A stretch of 64,000 nucleotides of DNA from an uncultured Prevotellaceae bacterium (GCA_900318115.1 ONJJ01000020.1:20629-84628); one strand, 5' to 3'. Counted from the stretch's first letter, positions 34,343 to 42,858 are shown. Numbers and translations are program-made. Notes: generated by a model not told the origin, from the letters alone.

Positions 34343-34373
34343 TTGCACAAATGGGATATTATTTGTAACTTTG
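34343..34373 (+). promoter_or_regulatory. Promoter of the VirE/HU/RAYT genes
   Basis: TTG (34343-34345), exactly 20 bp, then TAACTTTG (34366-34373). Start near 34380 gives a leader of about 186 nt made mostly of the 11-bp repeats. Confidence 0.7.
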
Positions 34374-34415
34374 TATCGTCTAACAAGCAAACTGCCATAA
34401 AAATCCATTAAAACT

Positions 34416-34557
34416 CATCAAACAAACATCAAAAACCATCAATAAGCCATCAATAAAACATCAATAAAACATCAAACAACCATCAATAAACCATCAATAA
34501 ACCATCAATAAACCATCAATAACCCATCAATAACCCATAAATAACCCATAAAAAACA
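34416..34557 (+). repeat. Thirteen 11-bp phased repeats in the VirE leader
   Basis: CATC or CATA motifs occur at 34416, 34427, 34437, 34448, 34459, 34470, 34481, 34492, 34503, 34514, 34525, 34536 and 34547. The unit is CATCAATAAAC; all but one interval is exactly 11. Confidence 0.9.
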
Positions 34558-34566
34558 CCAAAAACT

Positions 34567-36741
34567 ATGAAAAAAGAAATCTACAGAGCTCCTGAAGCGA
34601 GCAAGATTAGGATGACCTCCTACCGCAGCTATGGCCCCAAACATGCTACCATGAGGAGCCTTCCCCTGAAATCCCTGATTGAACTGCTGCACGACGGTTC
34701 CCACCGCGCCACCGTGGCGGAACTGCGCGACGCGCTGCCCGACGGACGCGGCGCCACCATCGACCACCCCGAGATCTGGAAGGTGGCGACCATCTGTCCG
34801 GCTGCGGAATATGTGCGCAAGGAGGGCGGAATGCGGCTGAAGCAGTTCAACGGAGTGGTGCTGCTCGACGTGCAGGACGTCTATACCGAAGAGGCGGCAG
34901 CGCGCGTGAAGCAGACGGCGGCACAGCTGCCGATGACGCTTGCCGCCTTTGTGGGGTCCTCGGCGATGAGTGTGAAGGTACTGGTGCGCTACTGGCCCGA
35001 GGACGACAGCCTGCCCGGCACCCTCGAGGAATTGGAGAGGCTGCACGCCGCCGCCCACCAGCGGGCCGCCGCGCTCTACTCCACCCTATTGGGGCGCAAG
35101 CTGAAGGAGCAGCCGACGGAGGGCATCGCAGACACCTTCCGCCTGAGCATCGATCCCGAAATGTACGTCAACGAGGAGGCAGTGCCGCTGCGCGTGAGCG
35201 TCGCCGCCCCGCAGCAGGAGCAGCCGGAGCCTCCCGGTCCGCCAGCGGACAGCGCGCACTACTGGTACTTCTCCCGACTGTTCATGAAGGCAAAGGAGAT
35301 GGCCCTGGATACCCTGCGCGCCGACGGCCGCGACCCCCAGCACGAGCCACAGCTCTTCCTCGAAGAGGTCACCCGCCACTGCCATGAGCTGCGCATACCG
35401 CTGGCAGAGGCCCGCATGCGCATCGTGGAAGACGAGGAGCCACGGCGCGCCGCGGAGTACCGCAACTTCGTCAACGACTACTACACCACCCACGAACAGC
35501 GCATAGCGCCCAACAGCAGCAGGGCGCAGAGCCTGCGACAGCTGGAACAGATGCTGCAGGAGGACTATGAGTTCTACAAGAACGACATCAACGGCACCAC
35601 CTATTACCGGCCGCGCCACACCAGCGGCCGCTGGCAGACGCTGATCCCCGCCAAGCGCAAGGGCATCGCCATCGAGGCCATGGAACGGGGCATCGGCGTG
35701 ACGACGAAGGTAGTGGAGGACTACCTCGCCTCGGACCGCATACCGCTGCGCAACCCCGTGCGCGACTTCCTTGGCCAGGTGCGCGGGACCTGGGACGGAC
35801 GGGACCGCATCACGGAGCTGGCGCTGTGCCTGGGCGGAGAGAACCCGCGGCTTCCGCAGTTCTTCATGATATGGTTCCAGGCCATGGTGCAGCAGTGGAT
35901 GGGCATACATCCCGAGCACGGCAACGCCGTGGCACCCCTGCTCTGCGGACCGCAGGGCACGGGCAAGAGCAGCTTCTGCCGCGCACTGCTGCCGCAGGTG
36001 CTGGAATGGGGCTATCTGGACCACATCGACCTGGGCAAGAAGAACGAGGTCATCCGCTCCCTGGGACAGTTCCTGCTCATCAACATCGACGAGTTCGACC
36101 AGTACCGAGGCAACTCGCAGCGCGGCCCGCTGAAGAACCTGTTGCAGCTGGCCGACGTGAGGGCGCGCAATATGTACGAGTCGAATTTCAGCATCCGACA
36201 GCGCATGGCATCGTTCATCGCCACCTGCAACCCCATGGAGGTGCTCATCGACGAGACGGGCTCCCGACGATTCATCTGCGTCAAGGTGACCGAGGACATC
36301 ACGTTGCCCAAAGACTTGGACCACAGCCAGCTGTACGCCCAGGCGGTGGACTGCATCGAGGAACGACGCCGCCACCCGGAACGCTTCAGTCCGGAGGACC
36401 CCAGGGGACGTTGTTTCTTCACCGACGAGGAGCGCGAGGCCGTGGAGGAGAACAACCGCCACTTCCGCGTGCGCAGCGGGGCGGTGGAACGCTTCGAAGA
36501 TCTCTTGCAGCCACTGGCAGAACGACGCCAGCGCAACGACACCTCGGTGGAGCTGTCGCGCTCGGAGGTCTTTGACTACATCTGCCGCCACAGCCAGCAA
36601 CGGTTCAGCAACGAAGACAAACGACAGCTGTACGCCCGTATCGACCAGCTGGCCGCCGAGGGCGAGCTCTATCGCCGACGCGCCAACCGTGCTGCCCTTT
36701 ATCACTTCAAATTGAAGGGAAATCCTATCTTTTCGGTCTGA
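34567..36741 (+). CDS. VirE/VapE-like ATPase with BT4734-like N-terminal domain
   Basis: 724 residues. The N-terminal 210 residues match the BT4734/VirE N-terminal (primase-like) type: LKQFNGVVLLDVQDV and LAAFVGSSAMSVKVLVRYW. The second half is a VirE-type P-loop ATPase: GPQGTGKS (461-468), FLLINIDEFD (502-511), then ATCNPMEVLIDETGSRRFICV, an arginine-finger-like strand common to the family. Relatives occur on mobile and phage-like DNA as primase-helicases. The helically phased 11-bp repeats upstream and the HU-like gene downstream support a role in DNA transactions. Function of the chromosomal Bacteroidetes version is unknown. Confidence 0.82.
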   Translation: MKKEIYRAPEASKIRMTSYRSYGPKHATMRSLPLKSLIELLHDGSHRATVAELRDALPDGRGATIDHPEIWKVATICPAAEYVRKEGGMRLKQFNGVVLLDVQDVYTEEAAARVKQTAAQLPMTLAAFVGSSAMSVKVLVRYWPEDDSLPGTLEELERLHAAAHQRAAALYSTLLGRKLKEQPTEGIADTFRLSIDPEMYVNEEAVPLRVSVAAPQQEQPEPPGPPADSAHYWYFSRLFMKAKEMALDTLRADGRDPQHEPQLFLEEVTRHCHELRIPLAEARMRIVEDEEPRRAAEYRNFVNDYYTTHEQRIAPNSSRAQSLRQLEQMLQEDYEFYKNDINGTTYYRPRHTSGRWQTLIPAKRKGIAIEAMERGIGVTTKVVEDYLASDRIPLRNPVRDFLGQVRGTWDGRDRITELALCLGGENPRLPQFFMIWFQAMVQQWMGIHPEHGNAVAPLLCGPQGTGKSSFCRALLPQVLEWGYLDHIDLGKKNEVIRSLGQFLLINIDEFDQYRGNSQRGPLKNLLQLADVRARNMYESNFSIRQRMASFIATCNPMEVLIDETGSRRFICVKVTEDITLPKDLDHSQLYAQAVDCIEERRRHPERFSPEDPRGRCFFTDEEREAVEENNRHFRVRSGAVERFEDLLQPLAERRQRNDTSVELSRSEVFDYICRHSQQRFSNEDKRQLYARIDQLAAEGELYRRRANRAALYHFKLKGNPIFSV

Positions 36742-36888
36742 GAAAGCACGAAAGCACGCTACGAGCACCATACAAAGCACTTTTTAAAGACTTATCAAAC
36801 AAACGATTACACCGAAAAGTGCTAAAGTGCTCCAATTTTTCAATAAAAATAAAAACAGTAATAAATCTAAACAAATTAAGAATATTAT

Positions 36889-37512
36889 ATGGCTATTCAT
36901 TTCACCATCAGCAGGCGCGCGACCCTGCAGAGCGAGAAGAGCGCGGCACGCGAAGTGCTCGTCCCACGCCTGCAGTCGGCACGGCCCTGCAACGTCGTGG
37001 ACTACATCGACAACAGCCTCTGGCCCTCGAAACTGAACGGCGGCGACCTGGCCCACAGCCTGGCGGAGATACAAAGCATCATGCTACACGAACTGGCGGA
37101 CGGGTCGCCAGTGACCCTGCCGGGTATCGGCACCTTTCAGGTGAGCATCAAAGGCAAGATAGACACCGACAAGAACGGGGGTGTGACGGGCTGCGACGTA
37201 CATGTGGAAGGGGCCGACAAAGAGGAGACGGAACGCATCCTTCGCGAGCTCTTTAAGCATAAACAAACCATACAACACCGCGACGTCATGCTGGCCTTCG
37301 AGCGCACCCTCTCAACCCACCGAACCACGACACTGCTCCAACAGCTGGTGGCCGAAGGCCGACTTATCCTCGAGGGCAGTGGCAGCCAGACGCGCTACCG
37401 CGCCGCCGAAGGCGAGTTCACCGCCCCTCCACCCACTGCCGAAGGCGGCTCCACTACCCCGGCAACAAGCGACAGCGAGCAAGCCACCGCCCCAACCACT
37501 GAAACGCCATGA
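36889..37512 (+). CDS. HU/IHF-like DNA-binding protein with extra C-terminal domain
   Basis: 207 residues. The first 120 follow the HU-fold family typical of Bacteroidetes genes next to VirE (DLAHSLAEIQSIMLHELADGSPVTLPGIGTFQVSIKGK, with the GSPVTLPGIGTF turn). Residues about 125-175 look like a winged helix (DVMLAFERTLSTHRTTTLLQQLVAEGRLILEG), and the last 30 are Pro/Thr-rich. Expected to bend or coat DNA. 147 bp after the VirE-like gene, and its stop overlaps the next start (ATGA at 37509), so its translation is tied to the transposase-like gene. Confidence 0.8.
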   Translation: MAIHFTISRRATLQSEKSAAREVLVPRLQSARPCNVVDYIDNSLWPSKLNGGDLAHSLAEIQSIMLHELADGSPVTLPGIGTFQVSIKGKIDTDKNGGVTGCDVHVEGADKEETERILRELFKHKQTIQHRDVMLAFERTLSTHRTTTLLQQLVAEGRLILEGSGSQTRYRAAEGEFTAPPPTAEGGSTTPATSDSEQATAPTTETP

Positions 37513-39038
37513 CCACAGACGAGAAAAGAGCCAAAGGCATCCCCCTCGATGACATCAAACCGAGCCAACACCGTCGAGCTAACTGGCAGGACTACGAGGA
37601 TGCCGCGATATACATGGTCACCATAGTCATCGATGGGCGCACCCCGCTCTTGGGCACGCTGACCGGCAATTTCCGCGCCCCTCGCGGGACAGCAGACTTC
37701 CCCCACCTGGTGCCCAGCCCGCTGGGCCGCCTCATCCTCGAACAGGAGCTGCCTAAGATCCACACATTCTACCCACAGGTGGAGGTGTGGAAAGCAACCC
37801 TCATGCCAGATCACCTCCACCTCCTCCTCCGCGTCAACGCCACTCTGCCACGAGGGCGGCAGTTGGGGGATGTCATCAGCGGATTCAAGGGGGGATGCAG
37901 CCGCGCTTGGTGGGCGCTCCAGGAGGCAGCAGCAGGAACCCCAGCGCCACAGCCACCAGCAGCACCAGCAGCACCAACAGCACCAACAACACCAATAACA
38001 CCAACAGCACCAACAGCACCAATAACAGGGCCGAACGGCCCTGCCACCACCGCCCAAGGAAGCGCACCAGCCAGAAACAGCACCACCGCCCAAGGAAGCG
38101 CCCCAGCCAGAAACAGCGCCCCAGCCGGAAACAGCACACCAGCCCCAAACAGCACCACCGCCCAAGAAAGCGCACCAGCCAGAAACAGCGCACCAGCCAG
38201 AAACAGCGCCCCAGCCAGAAACAGCACCCCAGCCGGAAACAGCACACCAGCCCCAAACAGCACCCCAGCCGCAGTGGCGGCGCCGTTCGGCGCCGTCCCC
38301 ATCCCGCGCCGCCCCCTCTTTGAGCCTGGCTACCACGACCGCATTATCAAGCGGCCCGGAATGCTGGACACCATCAAGCGCTACATGGCCGACAACCCCC
38401 TCCGCGCCATCATGCGGCGCCAGCTGCCACGCCTGCTGGAACGCCGCCTGCACCTCTTCATCAACGGGCGAGAGTACGCCGCCTTTGGCGGCATCTTCCT
38501 CCTGAAACGCCCCGAGAAGCGGCAGGTGTTCTTCCACCGCAGGGATCCACAGTCAGGCATGCCCACAGAGCTGACGACTGCCTACCAGAAAGAACGCGCA
38601 GCCCTACTCGCTGAAGCCCGCGAGGGCGTGGTCCTCGTCTCACCTGCTATCTCCAAGGGAGAACGAGGTGTCATCGATGCGGCTCTGGAGGAACGGCTAC
38701 CCATCATCATGCTGCAAAAGGAACCTATCGGCCCCTACTGGAAACCCGAACGCCGACGATTCGAAGCTTGCGCCACCGGCAACCTACTCATCCTCGCACC
38801 TTGGGGGCTGGATGAAGAAATCAGGAGGAACACAGCGGGCGGCAGCACAACGGCAGGCACAGCGGGCAACGGCAGCACAACAGCGGCGGGCGCCAGCATT
38901 GCCAGCACAGCGGCGAACGCCGCTGCCACCACGGCCGCCATCTCGGACTACGCCCGCTTCCACCACCTGAATGACTTGGCGGAAGAGATATGCCTGAGCG
39001 CGGAATCCTGCATCCTGCGCATCCATGAGATCACCTAA
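37509..39038 (+). CDS. REP-associated tyrosine transposase (RAYT/Y1) with long linker and extra C-terminal domain
   Basis: The N-terminal 135 residues have the Y1 transposase layout: YMVTIVIDG early, then MPDHLHLLLRV with the metal-binding HUH motif (His102, His104). The likely nucleophile is Tyr275 in EPGYHDRIIKRPGMLDTIKRYMADNPLR. Between them lie about 120 low-complexity residues (APTAPTTP, then SAPARN/STPAPN repeats), where normal RAYTs have only a few dozen. Residues about 360-450 form a further domain (VVLVSPAISKGERGVIDAAL; FEACATGNLLILAPW) that looks Rossmann-like, reminiscent of DprA/LOG proteins. Total 509 aa, about three times a standard RAYT. Starts inside the HU-like gene stop codon. 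Confidence 0.8.
   Translation: MTTDEKRAKGIPLDDIKPSQHRRANWQDYEDAAIYMVTIVIDGRTPLLGTLTGNFRAPRGTADFPHLVPSPLGRLILEQELPKIHTFYPQVEVWKATLMPDHLHLLLRVNATLPRGRQLGDVISGFKGGCSRAWWALQEAAAGTPAPQPPAAPAAPTAPTTPITPTAPTAPITGPNGPATTAQGSAPARNSTTAQGSAPARNSAPAGNSTPAPNSTTAQESAPARNSAPARNSAPARNSTPAGNSTPAPNSTPAAVAAPFGAVPIPRRPLFEPGYHDRIIKRPGMLDTIKRYMADNPLRAIMRRQLPRLLERRLHLFINGREYAAFGGIFLLKRPEKRQVFFHRRDPQSGMPTELTTAYQKERAALLAEAREGVVLVSPAISKGERGVIDAALEERLPIIMLQKEPIGPYWKPERRRFEACATGNLLILAPWGLDEEIRRNTAGGSTTAGTAGNGSTTAAGASIASTAANAAATTAAISDYARFHHLNDLAEEICLSAESCILRIHEIT
37930..38280 (+). repeat. Low-complexity tandem repeats inside the RAYT gene
   Basis: CACCAACAG/CACCAATAA 9-mers (to about 38027) are followed by 18-bp units such as CCAGCCAGAAACAGCGCA. 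Read in frame as Pro/Thr/Ala and Ser/Ala/Pro/Arg/Asn repeats. Copy number is likely variable. Confidence 0.9.
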
Positions 39039-39045
39039 AAAACAA

Positions 39046-39128
39046 CTTGAAAAAGTCCGGAGTCATCCATACAGACTCATAGCTCACGGATAATCAACGA
39101 TGATTATCGCAGAGAGGACTTTTTCAAG
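39046..39128. repeat. Inverted repeat immediately downstream of the RAYT gene
   Basis: CTTGAAAAAGTCC (39046-39058) and GGACTTTTTCAAG (39116-39128) are perfect 13-bp arms. Inside lies a perfect hairpin GATAATCA-acga-TGATTATC near 39089-39108. It could be a terminator or a RAYT-recognised end. Confidence 0.75.
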
Positions 39129-39164
39129 CGGGATCCGATAATAATAAGGACGGGGACGCGGGCC

Positions 39165-39767
39165 TCAGTCGTAGTTGACGAAGGTGAGGTCCATCTTGTT
39201 GCGGGCAGCCATGCGACGAAGGTTGATGGTGGCATAGCGCATACGGCCGAGGGCGGTGTTGATGCTGCAGTTGGTGATGTCGGCAATCTCCTTGAAGGAC
39301 TTCTTCTCATAGATACGCAGGCGCACTACTTCCTGCTGGGGTGCAGGCAGCAGGGCTATCATCTTCTGGACATCCTTCGTCGTCTGCTCATTGTGATAGG
39401 AATCCTCGATATTGCCATCGACCAGTTCTCCGCGGTCGAAGAGTCGTTCGTGGTCCTGATCGGTGGAAGAGTCCACGATGGGTTCGCGATGGCGATGGCG
39501 ATCCACGATGAGGTTGTTGGCAATACGTATGAGCCACGACTGGAAGCGCCCTGTCTCGGTGTAGCGATGACTGCGGATGCTGACGATAGCTTTGAAGAAA
39601 GTCTCTTGGAAGATATCTTCAGCAGTGGCAACATCGCAGACCAGCGTCAGGATGAAGCCATAGATGGTTTTCTGATACCGTTCGAGGAGGACGTCAAACG
39701 CCCCGTCATTACCATTCTCATAGAGATCGACGAGTACCTCGTCAGTCTCAGTACGTAGGTTTTGCAT
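39165..39767 (-). CDS. ECF-type RNA polymerase sigma factor
   Basis: 200-residue sigma-70 family member. Region 2 is FDVLLERYQKTIYGFILTLVCDVATAEDIFQETFFKAIVSI with the core-binding DIFQETF helix, then FQSWLIRIANNLIVDRHR. Region 4 is LLPAPQQEVVRLRIYEKKSFKEIADITNCSINTALGRMRYA. No anti-sigma gene is adjacent. The promoter side has a TACCTTTG box at 39845-39838. The high similarity of this arrangement to housekeeping ECF factors of Bacteroidetes is from memory; the regulon is not visible here. Confidence 0.93.
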   Translation of the reverse strand: MQNLRTETDEVLVDLYENGNDGAFDVLLERYQKTIYGFILTLVCDVATAEDIFQETFFKAIVSIRSHRYTETGRFQSWLIRIANNLIVDRHRHREPIVDSSTDQDHERLFDRGELVDGNIEDSYHNEQTTKDVQKMIALLPAPQQEVVRLRIYEKKSFKEIADITNCSINTALGRMRYATINLRRMAARNKMDLTFVNYD

Positions 39768-39837
39768 TACTTTCCAATAAGATGATTTCGGAGTAATGAT
39801 TTGCGATAGGCAATGAGTTTTTAGGGGTTTAGCGGGG

Positions 39838-39845
39838 CAAAGGTA
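39838..39845 (-). promoter_or_regulatory. -7 box of the ECF sigma gene
   Basis: The minus strand reads TACCTTTG, a match to TAnnTTTG, 70 bp before the sigma gene start. No clear -33 box. Confidence 0.45.
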
Positions 39846-39905
39846 TGCGGAAAAGTTGAAAGATGAAAGTCAGGCGTTGAAAGTTATTGCTTCGCGCCCC
39901 AATAT

Positions 39906-40994
39906 TTAACATTCTTTCAGAAATGCGCCCTCTAAATGGGCTCCTCGGAGGAAATCGGTGGCAGACATACGGCGTTTTCCGGCCAATTGGAGGTCTGTCA
40001 GGCGGAGATAGCCGTCGGAGAGGCGTACGAGGAGAGAAGCCTTCCCGGACTCTCCCCCGGCGGGGAGGAGTTTCAGTTCCACCTCGTTTTCAGGGGAGCT
40101 GGGCGCCTCGGCTGTGGGAGAGGTGGCGAGGGGGCCTACTTTTTCTGCAAAGAAGACCTTGAGCTGGGTCTCGCGACCATCGGCGGTGCAAAGGGTGGTC
40201 CAGGCGCCAGGATAGGGCGAGAGGCCGCGGATGAAGTCGTAGGCGGACTTCACGGTGTGCAGGCTCCAGCGGATCTGGGTGTTGTCGCGGGAGAGCTTGG
40301 GAGCGGGACGGAGGGCAGACTCGGCGGGAAAACCGCCGAGCACACTATCTTGATCAATGGGGGCGATGGTGCCGGCGGCGATGTCGTCCACGGTGCGGAG
40401 GACGAGGTCGGCACCGAGGTACATGAGGCGGTCATAGACGTCGCCGACGGTGTCGGTGTCGGCGATGGGCGACGGCACGCGGTGGATGATGCGCCCGGTG
40501 TCGATGTCATGATCGAGGAAGAAGGTGGTGACGCCCGTCTCGGTCTCGCCGTTGATGACGGCCCAGTTGATGGGAGCCGCGCCGCGGTACTGGGGCAGCA
40601 GGGCGGCATGGAGGTTGAAGGTGCCCATGGGCGGCATGGCCCATACTACCTCGGGCAACATACGGAAGGCCACAACGATCTGGAGGTCTGCCCGGTAGCT
40701 GCGCAGCTGTTCGAGAAAAGCCTCGTCCTTCAGGCGCTCGGGCTGCAGGACGGGGATGTCGTGCTCCAGGGCGAACTGCTTGACGGGTGACGCCTGCAGG
40801 GTGTCGTGATGACGGCCCACCGGTTTATCCGGCATCGTGACGACTGCCACGATATTATATTGGTTCTCCACCAATTTACGAAGGGACTCAACGGCAAACT
40901 CGGGAGTGCCCATGAAGATGATTCGAAGGGAAGACTCTCCCCCTGCCCTCTCTGTCAGGGAGGGAGCTGAATGATTTTGACTGGATGTATTCAT
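39906..40994 (-). CDS. fmt: Methionyl-tRNA formyltransferase
   Basis: Formylates initiator Met-tRNA. The family normally begins at RIIFMGTPEFAVESL; here that is preceded by 23 residues (NTSSQNHSAPSLTERAGGES) encoded by a palindromic repeat, with no other usable start codon in between. Catalytic core: NLHAALLPQYRGAAPINWAVINGETETGVT (Asn-His-Asp type, with SLLP-like loop ALLPQYRG) and HDIDTG. The C-terminal OB-type domain also holds an unusual Pro/Ala/Ser-rich stretch (LATSPTAEAPSSPEN). 362 aa, longer than the usual 310-325. Upstream on the same strand are the ClC channel, tsaC and prfC genes. Confidence 0.94.
   Translation of the reverse strand: MNTSSQNHSAPSLTERAGGESSLRIIFMGTPEFAVESLRKLVENQYNIVAVVTMPDKPVGRHHDTLQASPVKQFALEHDIPVLQPERLKDEAFLEQLRSYRADLQIVVAFRMLPEVVWAMPPMGTFNLHAALLPQYRGAAPINWAVINGETETGVTTFFLDHDIDTGRIIHRVPSPIADTDTVGDVYDRLMYLGADLVLRTVDDIAAGTIAPIDQDSVLGGFPAESALRPAPKLSRDNTQIRWSLHTVKSAYDFIRGLSPYPGAWTTLCTADGRETQLKVFFAEKVGPLATSPTAEAPSSPENEVELKLLPAGGESGKASLLVRLSDGYLRLTDLQLAGKRRMSATDFLRGAHLEGAFLKEC
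40046..40070 (-). repeat. Possible palindromic element in the fmt C-terminal domain
   Basis: CTCCCCCGGCGGGGAGGAG within GGACTCTCC...: same opening as other members (GACTCTCCC). Encodes LLPAGGESGK. Degenerate; may be coincidence. Confidence 0.4.
40932..40994 (-). repeat. Palindromic element forming the fmt N-terminus
   Basis: Read on the minus strand: ACATCCAGTCAAAATCATTC, then GCTCCCTCCCTGACAGAGAGGG and CAGGGGGAGAGTC. The first part and the start-codon position match the element at 62817-62887 almost base for base. Confidence 0.85.
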
Positions 40995-41020
40995 TTAAAT
41001 TACGATTCTATTTGAGGTTT

Positions 41021-42823
41021 TTATTCATCACTCAGGTCCGCCATCATCTGACGGTAGAGAGCAAACACATGGCTGCGGCGTATGAAGCCGATGAAGGTGC
41101 CTTGGTCGTCCACGACGGGGAGCGTCCAGGCAGAGGTGCGGTCGAAGGCCGCCATGACGATGTCCATGGGGTCGCCGACCTTCAGACGGGCCGCGCAGCG
41201 CGACATGAGGTCACGGACGTGGAGGGTGTGGTAGAGCTCCGTGCGGAACATGACATGCCGCACGCGGTCGAGGACGAGTACGCCGAGAAGGTGCTGCTGC
41301 TCATCGACAACGGGGAAGATGTCGCGCTCGGAGGAAGAGATCTGGCGGACAATCTCGCCGAGGTCGTCGTCGGGATGCAGGTGTTCCTCATAACGTTGGA
41401 TGACAGAGTCCATGGACATCAGGGTGAGGACAGCCTGGTCCTTGTTGTGGGTGACCAGTTCACCCTTGCGCGCCAGGCGCATGGTGTAGATGCTATGGGG
41501 TTCGAAGATGATAATCGTCAGGTAGGCACAGACGGCCACGATCATCAGGGGGAGGAAGAGGCCGTAGCCACCGGTGAGTTCGGCGATGAGGAAGATGCCC
41601 GTCAAGGGGGCGTGCATGACACCGCTCATCAGTCCTGCCATGCCGAGCAGGGAGAAATTGCTCTCGGAGACGCCGGGCAGGGTGAGCAGCTGAAAGTCAA
41701 ACGCCGACAGGATATTCCACAACGACGCAAAGAGGAAACCTGAGACGCAGCCCAGGAACAGCGAGGGAGCAAAGGTACCGCCGCAACCGCCGCCGCTGTT
41801 GGTAGCCGTGGTGGCAAAGACCTTGAAGACAATGATGCCCGCGAGGTAGAGGAGTAGCAGGTGGGGCGTGGCGTAGAAGAAAGAGCCCTCGAGGACCTGG
41901 TTCCAGTCGGGCTGCGTCTGACCGTTGAGGAGGAGGCGTATCATGCCGTAGCCTTCGCCATAGAGCGAGGGGAAGATGAAGATGAGCACACTGAGGATGG
42001 GGCTGGCGATGAGGAAACGCTTCCAGGGCGATCCGAGCCGCCGGAACTGGTCTTCGAGCCAGTTCATGACGCGGGTGAAGTAGAGCGAGATGATGCCGCA
42101 GAAGACACCTAATAATATATACGCGGGCACGTGCTCGATGGCGAACACGCTGGTGAGGTGAAATTCAAAGAGGTTGTCGGTGCCGGAGATGGCGAAGGTG
42201 ACGGCGGCGGCGGTGACACAGGAGACGAGCAGCGGCAGCAGGCTGCCGAGGGTGAAGTCAATCATCAGCACCTCCAGGGTGAAGACGAGGCCTGCGATGG
42301 GTGCCTTGAAGATACCGCTGACAGCGCCTGCTGCTCCGCAACCGACGAGGAGCATCATCTTCTTGGAGTCCAGCTGGAAGACCTGGCCCAGGGTGCTGCC
42401 GATGGCGGAGCCCGTCAGCACGATAGGTGCCTCGGCACCTACACTGCCGCCGAAGCCGATGGTGATGCCGGAGGCGACGACCGACGACCAGGTGTTGTGA
42501 GGTTTGATGCGGCTTTGCTTGCGGGCGATGGCGTAGAGTATCTTGGTGATGCCGTGCCCGATGTCGTCGCGGACGACATAGCGGACGAAGAGACCGGTGA
42601 GCAGGATGCCGACGACGGGATAGACGAGGTAAGGCCAGTTGGCACCGGTGATGGAGAAGTGCTGGGTCAGCAGGTCCTCGATGAAGCCGATGAGCCACTT
42701 CAGCAGGAGGCCGGCCAGGGCGGTGAGGACACCGATGACCAGGGCCAGCAGCAGCATGAACTGTTTGTCCGTGATGTGACGGCTGCGCCAGAGGAGGATG
42801 CTATCGAAGGAGGGAACTTTCAT
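41021..42823 (-). CDS. ClC-family chloride channel/transporter with CBS domains
   Basis: About 600 residues. The membrane part has some ten hydrophobic segments; anion-path motifs include GSVGAEAPIVLTGSAIGS (gating Glu in GAEAP), GIFKAPIAGLVF and GGCGGTFAPSLFLG. The cytoplasmic C-terminus (about residues 430-600) carries two CBS motifs, seen in DIFPVVDEQQHLLGVLVLDRVRHV and TLPVVDDQGTFIGFIRRSHVF. Start at 42823 (MKVPSFDSILLWRSRHITDK) is favoured over 42853. In an operon-like run with tsaC upstream and fmt 26 bp downstream. Whether it is a channel or a proton antiporter is not decided. Confidence 0.92.
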   Translation of the reverse strand: MKVPSFDSILLWRSRHITDKQFMLLLALVIGVLTALAGLLLKWLIGFIEDLLTQHFSITGANWPYLVYPVVGILLTGLFVRYVVRDDIGHGITKILYAIARKQSRIKPHNTWSSVVASGITIGFGGSVGAEAPIVLTGSAIGSTLGQVFQLDSKKMMLLVGCGAAGAVSGIFKAPIAGLVFTLEVLMIDFTLGSLLPLLVSCVTAAAVTFAISGTDNLFEFHLTSVFAIEHVPAYILLGVFCGIISLYFTRVMNWLEDQFRRLGSPWKRFLIASPILSVLIFIFPSLYGEGYGMIRLLLNGQTQPDWNQVLEGSFFYATPHLLLLYLAGIIVFKVFATTATNSGGGCGGTFAPSLFLGCVSGFLFASLWNILSAFDFQLLTLPGVSESNFSLLGMAGLMSGVMHAPLTGIFLIAELTGGYGLFLPLMIVAVCAYLTIIIFEPHSIYTMRLARKGELVTHNKDQAVLTLMSMDSVIQRYEEHLHPDDDLGEIVRQISSSERDIFPVVDEQQHLLGVLVLDRVRHVMFRTELYHTLHVRDLMSRCAARLKVGDPMDIVMAAFDRTSAWTLPVVDDQGTFIGFIRRSHVFALYRQMMADLSDE

Positions 42824-42858
42824 TCGTGAGCAGCATTGATTATCCGCGATCATTTTTA

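Noticed and set aside
35086-36780. 564-codon minus-strand ORF opposite the VirE-like gene
   Set aside because: Shadow of the GC-rich VirE-like reading frame; no domain, and the real gene has Walker motifs.
37395-38537. 380-codon minus-strand ORF opposite the RAYT gene
   Set aside because: It is mostly Trp/Gly/Cys strings from the antisense of the low-complexity linker.
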